From Myxococcales bacterium (GTDB lineage Bacteria > Myxococcota > Polyangia > Fen-1088), in contig PMLH01000227.1 in NCBI GenBank assembly GCA_003159055.1, positions 1,590 through 8,886 on the forward strand: a stretch of 7,297 nucleotides of DNA, in the 5' to 3' direction. Below the pieces are notes generated by a model. That model worked only from the letters and a program-made list of their open reading frames with translations, was not told the DNA's origin and searched no databases. The stretch's first letter is position 1; the number at the start of each line of letters is the position of its first letter. Shown here piece by piece: positions 1 through 5,422 of the stretch. Both the position numbers and the translations under genes were made by a program.

Positions 1-536
1 GCAAAGCCCGAGGTTCCACCGATCTTGATCTTGACGTCAGCGATCAGCAGGGCGTCGACGCCAAGACCTTTGAGAAGCTCCTTGCGCTGCGCGGGGCTGA
101 GTCTGCCCGCCTGGAAGGGATGCATGATGCCAGTGATGGCTGAGCTGTCACCTAGCTGTTTGGTCGTCGTCATCAGCTGTTGGAGAACCGGATTCCCCGC
201 GACTTCCTGGAGCGGCAGGATGGTCCAATGAACGTTCTCGTCGAGCTTCTTCGCAAACGCATCATACGCAGCCTTAGGGGCCTGCTCCACAGCCTCGGCT
301 CCCTGCGCGAGCGTAGCGATGGCCTTGCTTGTGTTGATCGCGTCGCCGATCGAGCTCGAAAGCTTCTTGTCGGCGTCGCTCGACAGATCCACCGACCACC
401 CGAACCCCACAATCGCTGCCTTGTGAACGTTGGCCAAAGGCGCCGGGCGCACCTGGATCGACGCACAACCGGCAACGGCCTGTGCGAACACCAATAGCAT
501 GAACGGTGCCGAAAGACAGACGCGACTGCTCTTCAT
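1..536 (-). CDS. Secreted lipoprotein of unknown function, partial (C-terminus beyond left edge)
   Basis: The reading frame opens at the ATG at 536-534 and is still open at base 1, so only the first 178 residues are seen. The start is well supported by a strong ribosome-binding site (AGAGGAGGAA, 541-550) and by a lipoprotein signal peptide: positively charged MKSSR, a hydrophobic core, and a lipobox VAGC with the lipidated cysteine at residue 24. The mature part is not rich in low-complexity sequence. It alternates predicted strands (KAAIVGFGWSVDL about 38-50; VHWTILPLQEV about 100-110; LGVDALLIADVKIKI about 157-171) with helical stretches. This pattern recalls CsgG/LpoB-type periplasmic lipoproteins, where a 'GADAVLVG.V'-like strand follows a helix, but the resemblance is only in pattern and I do not assign the family. 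It is probably held in the outer membrane facing the periplasm. The gene is divergent from the tandem-repeat lipoprotein gene, separated by more than 500 bp. Confidence 0.88.
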   Translation of the reverse strand, partial: MKSSRVCLSAPFMLLVFAQAVAGCASIQVRPAPLANVHKAAIVGFGWSVDLSSDADKKLSSSIGDAINTSKAIATLAQGAEAVEQAPKAAYDAFAKKLDENVHWTILPLQEVAGNPVLQQLMTTTKQLGDSSAITGIMHPFQAGRLSPAQRKELLKGLGVDALLIADVKIKIGGTSGF

Positions 537-540
537 AGAA

Positions 541-550
541 TTCCTCCTCT
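541..550 (-). promoter_or_regulatory. Strong ribosome-binding site of the partial lipoprotein gene
   Basis: Read on the minus strand this is AGAGGAGGAA, nearly a full anti-16S match, four bases before the ATG at 536. It fixes the start of that gene. It is by far the best Shine-Dalgarno site in the window; several other genes here have weak or none. Confidence 0.8.
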
Positions 551-1074
551 GAATCGTTTGGTTCACGGCGGATGACTCAGCAATCTATCACAGCTGCGAA
601 TCAGGATGAAGGCAGGACCAGCGCGACGGCGCGGCCGCCTATCCCCGTGCTTCTCACCCATGGTCGGCTGGCGCCGGGAATGGCAAGAGCGTACCGAGAG
701 AAACCCGGTGAAGGATCTCGCTCTTCCTTCTGGTGGCATCGTCCCGATTGGATATGTGGTCTTGCGGCACTCGATCCGTGGATGTGGCTAGGAGCATCGC
801 GAAGAGAACCCACCTCCAGGTCCCATAGAGTGCGGTCTTCGATCACCGAACGACCAGTGGGTCGCCACTCGAAGCCGAGTCGGCGTTCGTGATTCCGGGT
901 TGCTGTATCGCCTTGGCGACACAAAGGGCAACGGACTGCAGCTTGGACCGGCACGGCGGCACGGAATCATGGCCGTGTCCAGTGGTCCTGACTGCGCCAT
1001 GTCGCCCCCATGCCTGGCGACGGTGATCCACTTCCCTTGTGGCAAACTTGGAAAAGTGCGACAGTCATTTCACT
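551..1074. other. Gene-poor stretch between divergent lipoprotein genes; no supported gene
   Basis: These 524 bases separate the starts of two divergent lipoprotein genes, longer than is usual for a simple shared promoter region. Short open frames exist on both strands (for example 572-892 plus, 601-954 minus, 788-1045 minus). None has a signal peptide, a recognisable domain, a sensible ribosome-binding site or consistent coding character. The minus-strand frames between about 840 and 1045 read like debris in several phases, which would fit a decayed gene or mobile-element remnant, but no family can be named. I saw no tRNA-like fold and no terminal inverted repeats. Confidence 0.5.
582..610 (-). 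promoter_or_regulatory. Possible sigma-70-type promoter of the partial lipoprotein gene
   Basis: On the minus strand a -35-like TTCATC (610-605) and a -10-like TAGATT (587-582) are separated by 17 bases, upstream of the gene that starts at 536. The predicted leader would be about 40 bases and includes the strong ribosome-binding site. The -35 box matches the consensus poorly, so this is a candidate only. Confidence 0.3.
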
Positions 1075-2274
1075 ATGACGCGAGCGCGCTTGCCCCTCTT
1101 TGCATCGATTGTGATCGCCGGCTGCGGATCTCACACAAGCCTATCCCAACTGCGCAACGGATCCCAGGATGCAGGAGAAACCGTCGGCTTCATCGATTCA
1201 GGCTTGGCGGACGTCCTTGATCAGGTCGAGGTCGGGGCGGACGCGGGATTGCCCGGCGGACCAGCGATCGTGGCGATGAACGTATCAGAGACGAGCATGA
1301 CGGTTGACCTGGCAAGCAAGCTCGACAACGGAGTAGCCCCGGATGGAGCGTCGGATGGAGCCTTTCAATTGACCGTGACAGGTCCCTTGAGCGCCTTGAT
1401 TCTAGTCACGACGGACGCAAACGGCACGACCTGTTGCGGCCAGCAGTGGGACACGATTGTGGGACCGGATCAGTTTCCGCCCGCACTCAAGAGCTACGCC
1501 TCGCAAGGCTCGGGCACATGGGCTCTCGTGGTTTACGAGAACGGTGTGCTGCTCAACAACCAAAATGGATCCTTGCCAACCATCCCCGTTGGGATACACG
1601 ACTTGAGAATCTACGGATCGAACAGCAACTACTTCAACGAAGGCCAGTACTTCCGCGCCTACGGCATAGGGACTTCGGGTCAATGGGTGGAAGGTCCGGT
1701 GACCGCCTATCATCGTGGCAGCTCACAGGATGCGGGGGCAACGCTCCCCCATACCGACGCAGCGGGAGTGGACGCCACTGCCCGGGCCGACGCCGGATCG
1801 GAAACGGGACTACCGAGCGGGCCGGCGATCGTGGCGATGAGCGTGTCGGATACAAGTATGCAGACTGACTTCGCAAGCAAGCTTGACAACGGGGTAGCGC
1901 CAGATGGCGCATTGGACGGCGCCTTTCAATTGACCGTGACAGGTCCTTTGAGCGCTCTGATTCTAGTGACGACGGATGCGAGCGGGACGACTTGTTGCGG
2001 TCAGCAGTGGGACACGATCGTGGGATCGGGACAGTTTCCGCCGGAGCTCAAGAGCTACGCTACTCAAGGCTCTGGCACTTGGGCGCTCGTGGTTTACGAA
2101 AGTGGTGTACTTCTCAACAGCTCGAACGGCTCGCTGCAAACTATCGCCAGCGGCACACACAAATTGACCATCTATGGATCGAACAGCAACTACTTCAATG
2201 CGGGTCAGTACTTCCGCGCGTACGGCATAGGAACCCTTGAGCAATGGGTCGAGGGTCCGGTGATCGCATACTGA
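1075..2274 (+). CDS. Lipoprotein with two tandem copies of a 155-residue unrecognised domain
   Basis: The product is 399 residues. Starting at the ATG at 1075 gives a short lipoprotein signal peptide (MTRARLPLF...) with lipobox IAGC, cysteine at residue 17. A GTG at 1039 would add 12 residues ahead of the signal and is less likely. Neither start has a clear ribosome-binding site, and the bases GTCAT-TTCACT-ATGAC around the ATG could form a small hairpin. After a linker come two copies of one domain, residues 58-212 and 245-399, joined by an Ala/Asp/Gly-rich linker (213-244) containing DAG-type motifs. By manual alignment the copies share 130 of 155 residues (about 84%) without gaps. Each holds the motif TTCCGQQWDTIVG with vicinal cysteines (120/121 and 307/308), a GTWALVVYE strand, and an aromatic-rich end (SNSNYFN.GQYFRAYGIG). 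The many short strands suggest a beta-sandwich. I do not recognise the family. Probable site: outer membrane or cell surface. Confidence 0.9.
   Translation: MTRARLPLFASIVIAGCGSHTSLSQLRNGSQDAGETVGFIDSGLADVLDQVEVGADAGLPGGPAIVAMNVSETSMTVDLASKLDNGVAPDGASDGAFQLTVTGPLSALILVTTDANGTTCCGQQWDTIVGPDQFPPALKSYASQGSGTWALVVYENGVLLNNQNGSLPTIPVGIHDLRIYGSNSNYFNEGQYFRAYGIGTSGQWVEGPVTAYHRGSSQDAGATLPHTDAAGVDATARADAGSETGLPSGPAIVAMSVSDTSMQTDFASKLDNGVAPDGALDGAFQLTVTGPLSALILVTTDASGTTCCGQQWDTIVGSGQFPPELKSYATQGSGTWALVVYESGVLLNSSNGSLQTIASGTHKLTIYGSNSNYFNAGQYFRAYGIGTLEQWVEGPVIAY
1246..1710 (+). repeat. Intragenic direct repeat, copy 1 (465 bp)
   Basis: This is the first of two equal-length units inside the lipoprotein gene, encoding residues 58-212. 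It is 465 bases, the same as the second copy, with no insertions or deletions between them. Blocks such as the one around 1361-1390 match the second copy almost base for base, including silent positions, which indicates a fairly recent duplication or ongoing gene conversion. Confidence 0.9.
1807..2271 (+). repeat. Intragenic direct repeat, copy 2 (465 bp)
   Basis: This is the second unit, encoding residues 245-399 and ending at the last sense codon of the gene. The 25 amino-acid differences from copy 1 cluster around the N-terminal strand (TVDL versus QTDF), the loop after the vicinal cysteines (PD versus SG) and the NNQNGSLPTIPVGIHDLR segment (NSSNGSLQTIASGTHKLT). The Cys-Cys motif and the aromatic-rich C-terminal end are unchanged. 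Confidence 0.9.
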
Positions 2275-2332
2275 CTCCGCGAATGCACCAGTGTGCTGAC
2301 CGCCACCGGACGACCGCGCCATCGTGATGGAA

Positions 2333-2353
2333 GTCCGCAGCCTGGGGGCGGAC
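2333..2353. terminator. Weak hairpin between convergent genes, possible terminator
   Basis: GTCCGC (2333-2338) and GCGGAC (2348-2353) form a six-base-pair stem with a nine-base loop in the 91-bp gap between the two convergent lipoprotein genes. No T-run follows on either strand, so it is not a classical intrinsic terminator. Its position is the main support. Confidence 0.25.
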
Positions 2354-2365
2354 CAAGCTCTGTGA

Positions 2366-3751
2366 CTACTCGACGCGCAGGTTGTCGACGATCAGCCCTT
2401 CCGGTGGGCCAGAGGGTTGCGGACATGGCCGCTCGATGTCGAAGAGGATCTCGCCATTGGCCCCGCTCGGAAGGGGCAAGGCCGCTTCCTGCAGGTCGCC
2501 GTAGACGTTGTCGGCGCTACCAGGCAGATCGCCAGTCCAGGGATTCGGCAAGGGGCTGGGCTTGAGGTTGTAATCGTAGGTCAGAAGCGCATCGCCGTTC
2601 GGCACTGCCACCGTGAAGAAGTAGGAAGAATTCCAGCCATAATATCCGGCCTTCGCGTGATAGGTCAGGTAGCTGAACTTCACCGTGGCTGCTCCGGCAA
2701 AGACCGCCATGCGCACGGTGAAGCGAGCCTCGCACTGGATGGACGGACCGGGCGGCTTGATGGCGAGGGCCTTGCTGCCTGCTGGGATCGGCAACGAAGT
2801 GCTGTCCACGGTCGCGACGGGACCATCCAGGTAGGCATTGACCGGCCCCTCGAATCCATCCTGTGCGAACACGCCTGGATCGGCCAGGGTCGAGAACGAG
2901 GGCAGACCTGTCGCCGGGTTCCCCGCCAGATCCACGGCCTGCGGCAAAACGCGCAGGCTGTACGTGGTTGCAAACGCCAGCGCCTTACTTGGGAGCGCCA
3001 ACGACGTTCCCGGAAGCGAGAAGCCCGACATCCCGACGGCGCCATCTGGTGGCAGCGCGGTCAGCGCCAACGTCGTACCGGTCGCGTCCAGCGCAGCCGT
3101 GGTGCCAATTGGCAAAACCTTGTTCGCGATGACGCCGCCAAAGGACAGCGGATGCAAATCTCCCGTCGGGACGATCGCGAGTTGCGGACCGCTGCGATCA
3201 ACGACGCCGGTCATCGTGGCGGTGAAGCCTCGGGTGTAGATGACGTCGCCCTGAGCCTGCTCGGAAGTGCCCGCTGCGGTGGCCGTGCAACCGTCCCTGC
3301 CCAGCGTAAATGTGAGATTGGAATAGGTCAGGTCAGGAAAACCATACAGCCCCAGTTGAAACTTGAGCGGCTCTTTCGTGCTCCAATCGCTGTCACTGCC
3401 TTGCACGAGCGCGACCTGCTTGACGAGGCCATTGGCGCCTGTGGTGGCCGTGTTGGCGCCCCAGTCGATGAGGACCGAGAATTCGTGCGTTGCGGGCCAC
3501 GCCAGGGTCCCGGGAACGCCTCCGTCATTCGCCACAAGGGTTGCGCTCATCGCATACAACGTCGGGGCAATGGTTGGTGAAGCATCGGTTCCCCCGTCGG
3601 GAAGCACGGCAAGTGGGCCGTCGGGACCTGGGCCGACCTGGCCGGCATCTTGCCCCCCGTCGGGCTTTGTCGACAGATCGCCCCTTCCACACCCGACCTG
3701 CCAACAACACAGGTAGGCGAACGCCAGGATCGAGACAGCAGACTTGTTCAT
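2366..3751 (-). CDS. Lipoprotein with Ig-like (Big_5-type) region and probable C-terminal beta-sandwich
   Basis: The frame is open from 3976, but the ATG at 3751-3749 is the likely start. It is preceded by AAAGGA (3765-3760) at good spacing and opens a signal peptide ending in QVGC, lipidated cysteine at residue 21 (the Q at -3 is atypical for a lipobox). The product is 461 residues. Residues 30-60 form a flexible linker rich in Asp, Gly and Pro (PDGGQDAG, PDGGTDAS). Residues about 187-290 resemble the bacterial Ig-like Big_5 pattern, with YSLRVLPQAVDLAGNPATG followed by FSTLADP. Residues about 295-461 start with DGFEGP and end in GLIVDNLRVE, the layout of jelly-roll or carbohydrate-binding-like modules in secreted proteins. 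Catalytic motifs are absent. A surface-displayed binding or structural role is inferred. The gene converges with the tandem-repeat lipoprotein gene (91-bp gap) and diverges from the PDZ-protein gene. Confidence 0.9.
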   Translation of the reverse strand: MNKSAVSILAFAYLCCWQVGCGRGDLSTKPDGGQDAGQVGPGPDGPLAVLPDGGTDASPTIAPTLYAMSATLVANDGGVPGTLAWPATHEFSVLIDWGANTATTGANGLVKQVALVQGSDSDWSTKEPLKFQLGLYGFPDLTYSNLTFTLGRDGCTATAAGTSEQAQGDVIYTRGFTATMTGVVDRSGPQLAIVPTGDLHPLSFGGVIANKVLPIGTTAALDATGTTLALTALPPDGAVGMSGFSLPGTSLALPSKALAFATTYSLRVLPQAVDLAGNPATGLPSFSTLADPGVFAQDGFEGPVNAYLDGPVATVDSTSLPIPAGSKALAIKPPGPSIQCEARFTVRMAVFAGAATVKFSYLTYHAKAGYYGWNSSYFFTVAVPNGDALLTYDYNLKPSPLPNPWTGDLPGSADNVYGDLQEAALPLPSGANGEILFDIERPCPQPSGPPEGLIVDNLRVE

Positions 3752-3759
3752 GCCGGGCG

Positions 3760-3765
3760 TCCTTT
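3760..3765 (-). promoter_or_regulatory. Ribosome-binding site deciding the start of the Ig-like lipoprotein gene
   Basis: Minus-strand AAAGGA lies eight bases before the ATG at 3751. It supports this internal start over the upstream frame beginning at 3976, whose extra 75 residues lack a signal peptide and look non-coding. Confidence 0.65.
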
Positions 3766-4103
3766 GCACGATGCGTGCCGCTGCCTTCCTCGCGAAACAC
3801 CAGTTGTTGCAGGGAACGCAGGCTGTTGATACCTCGCTGGACCATGACATCTTCGTCCGAAGCTCGTCGCGGCAACCGTGGTGAGCAAGGCGCACCAAAA
3901 CGTCTGGAGGATCTGATAGAAGCACGATCTCGAGAACTGCTTTGGTCCTGGCTGCTGCCGCGCCGGGAACCCTCACCGCGTCGCGGTCGGGCGGGGACTA
4001 CGCCTGCGATTTCGATTGTTTCCGAGGCCAACCGCCTGCCAGCCCCGTCGCTGAACGTGATATAGAGGCTTTCCCCGATGGGCCAACGCCATCAGAGTAG
4101 TCT
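3766..4103. other. Divergent intergenic region with a 13-bp palindrome
   Basis: About 340 bases lie between the divergent Ig-like lipoprotein and PDZ-protein genes. A 13-bp inverted repeat, ACCGCG-T-CGCGGT (3975-3987), could be an operator, but GC-rich palindromes occur by chance. A 73-codon plus-strand frame (3844-4065) has no ribosome-binding site and no recognisable motif. A TATAGA box (4061-4066) lies upstream of the PDZ gene without a convincing -35 partner. I support no gene here. Confidence 0.4.
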
Positions 4104-4766
4104 ATGTGGTTCCGGTACCTGACAGCGTCGGCTGCGTGCGCCGCCCTTGTGGGGCTCGCAGCCTCGGGTCTCGTGCGAACGCGTTGTTTCGACGTCATGT
4201 CAGCGCTGGCGGGGCAGACGTTGGAAGGGTCGCCTTCGGGCGAGCCCATCCAGGATGACGGCAGCTCCCCGTCGGCTGTTGATGTTGCGCGCGAGGGTAC
4301 GACCCCGGAGACGTGCCCATCGTCGGTGCTTCTGACAAGGACGGCCAAGGGGCATCCAGCGCGCCCTGCCCGTCCTGCCTCATCCCACAAGCCGGTGCGT
4401 GACACTTTCTCGCAGGAGCTGGCTCGGGGAATCCGAAAGCTCGGCGAGCGTCGTTATGAGATCAAGCGCAGCACGCTGGAGCTTGCGCTCGGCAACCTCG
4501 GGTGGTTGGCCAGCTCGGTCGGTGTGATGCCCGAGACCCGCGCTGGCAAGCCGCTCGGATTCCACCTCTTCGCGATCGCGGCCGATGGGCCGTTTGCGAA
4601 GCTTGGGCTCCGAAACGACGACGTCCTGGTCTCCATCAACGGGCTCGACCTCGCGACGCCCGAGGGTGTCCTGGACGCCTACAGCAAGCTCAAGAAAGCT
4701 CGGCATTTCGCCTTGGGCCTGATCCGGGAGCGACACGAGATCACCCTGGACTACACGATTCGGTAA
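4104..4766 (+). CDS. Membrane-anchored protein with C-terminal GspC-like PDZ domain
   Basis: The product is 220 residues. Residues about 5-24 form one hydrophobic segment, an N-terminal membrane anchor or uncleaved signal. Residues 30-100 are a low-complexity linker rich in Pro, Ser, Gly and Ala. From about residue 117 the sequence follows the end of type II secretion protein GspC: YEIKRSTLELALGNL, then V.PE...GKPLGFHLFAI (carboxylate-binding loop at GFHLF, 152-156), DGPFAKLGLRNDDVLVSINGLDL (161-183), a helix DAYSKLKKA, and a final strand ITLDYTIR. In GspC this PDZ domain lies in the periplasm and acts with the secretin and substrates. Here the protein is shorter than typical GspC, I see no homology region before the PDZ, and no other gsp gene is in the window, so it may be an orphan PDZ adaptor. 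Start: ATG 4104 with only a weak GAG upstream. Cysteines fall at 12, 28 and 71. Confidence 0.85.
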   Translation: MWFRYLTASAACAALVGLAASGLVRTRCFDVMSALAGQTLEGSPSGEPIQDDGSSPSAVDVAREGTTPETCPSSVLLTRTAKGHPARPARPASSHKPVRDTFSQELARGIRKLGERRYEIKRSTLELALGNLGWLASSVGVMPETRAGKPLGFHLFAIAADGPFAKLGLRNDDVLVSINGLDLATPEGVLDAYSKLKKARHFALGLIRERHEITLDYTIR

Positions 4767-4816
4767 TCTCGCTCTGACGAAGCTTGGTAGATGCGGCCGG
4801 CGTGATTCGGCGGCGT

Positions 4817-5299
4817 CTACAGCGAGCGCTGCCAGTAGCCGACGTCGATCCAGCGATCGAACTTGTGGCCGATCCGTTCGAAATGGGCGACCTTCTTGAA
4901 GCCCAGCTTCTCATGCAGTCGCTCGCTCTGCGGGTTGGGAAGCGCAATGCGCGCCACGGCGGTCGCAAACCCGTTCTGCTGGAGCGACGCCAGAAGATCC
5001 GCGTAGAGCATTCTGCCAATGCCTCCGCCAATGCGATCTTGGCGGATGAAAATGGAAGTCTCGATGGCGAAACGGTAGCCCTCGCGATCTTCGAATGGCC
5101 AGGCGTAGGCGTAGCCGACGATCTCGGACGCGTGTTCTGCCACCAGCCAGACATGCCCAGGGTGTCGCTGCATGCGTGCGCAGACCTCTTCGACCGTCGG
5201 TACCTTGAACTCGAAGGTGTACGTCGTGTTCTCGACGTATGGGGCGTAAACGGCTTGAATGGCTGCTCCATCTGCCGGTGTGGCTAGGCGTGTGTGCAT
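4817..5299 (-). CDS. GNAT N-acetyltransferase, phosphinothricin-acetyltransferase-like
   Basis: The product is 160 residues, full length for this family of small cytoplasmic enzymes that transfer acetyl from acetyl-CoA to a primary amine (phosphinothricin, methionine sulfoximine/sulfone or other amino compounds). Visible family marks in order: R.ATPADGAAIQAVYAPYV (4-22), the WLVAE strand, VGYAYAWPF (61-69), YRFAIETSIF (75-84), the acetyl-CoA loop GGGIGRMLY (91-99), ARIALPNPQSERLHEKLGF (116-134) and the C-terminal HKFDRWIDVGYWQ (145-157). In the usual Q/R-x-x-G-x-G loop the first position is Ile (I90), with the Arg one place earlier; hydrophobic variants may well be tolerated in this group. 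The start at 5299 matches the normal family N-terminus although no good ribosome-binding site precedes it. The true substrate cannot be read from the sequence. The gene is divergent from the deacetylase gene, 123 bp apart. Confidence 0.93.
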   Translation of the reverse strand: MHTRLATPADGAAIQAVYAPYVENTTYTFEFKVPTVEEVCARMQRHPGHVWLVAEHASEIVGYAYAWPFEDREGYRFAIETSIFIRQDRIGGGIGRMLYADLLASLQQNGFATAVARIALPNPQSERLHEKLGFKKVAHFERIGHKFDRWIDVGYWQRSL

Positions 5300-5383
5300 G
5301 GTTGGTTGTCGCTGTCTTCCCCTGGCAGCATAGGACGACCACCAAGCAGCTGGCCAGATCGATCATTCCAGGCGACCTACCTC

Positions 5384-5413
5384 TTGGTCGAGAATTCCCG
5401 CGTCTGCTAGGCT
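5384..5413 (+). promoter_or_regulatory. Candidate promoter of the deacetylase gene, possibly giving a leaderless mRNA
   Basis: TTGGTC (5384-5389) and TAGGCT (5408-5413) are separated by 18 bases, and TG precedes the -10 box as in extended -10 promoters. Transcription would begin about 5420, only a few bases before the ATG at 5423, so the message would be almost leaderless. That fits the absence of a good ribosome-binding site. Consensus agreement is moderate. Confidence 0.35.
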
Positions 5414-5422
5414 GGGACGTGC

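Noticed and set aside
601..954. A 117-codon minus-strand open frame in the gene-poor stretch
   Set aside because: Basic, low-information sequence without a recognisable motif or start signal. I could not tie it to any transposase or other family.
2255..2311. Eight-base inverted repeat GTCCGGTG / CACCGGAC spanning the end of the tandem-repeat lipoprotein gene
   Set aside because: The loop of about 41 bases is too long for a normal terminator, one arm lies in coding sequence, and there is no T-run.
2417..3580. A 387-codon plus-strand open frame antisense to the Ig-like lipoprotein gene
   Set aside because: No signal peptide, domain or ribosome-binding site; the composition is that of a shadow, while the minus strand has a start site, signal peptide and Ig-like motif.
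3844..4065. A possible 73-residue small protein on the plus strand upstream of the PDZ gene
   Set aside because: No ribosome-binding site, no hydrophobic or conserved motif, and codon use unlike the neighbouring genes.
4784..5287. A 167-codon plus-strand open frame antisense to the acetyltransferase gene
   Set aside because: The minus strand encodes a full-length GNAT with all family motifs; the plus frame is its shadow.
5341..5388. ACCAAG / CTTGGT inverted repeat in the acetyltransferase-deacetylase intergenic region
   Set aside because: Six-base arms 36 bases apart are expected by chance, though the second copy overlaps the candidate -35 box.
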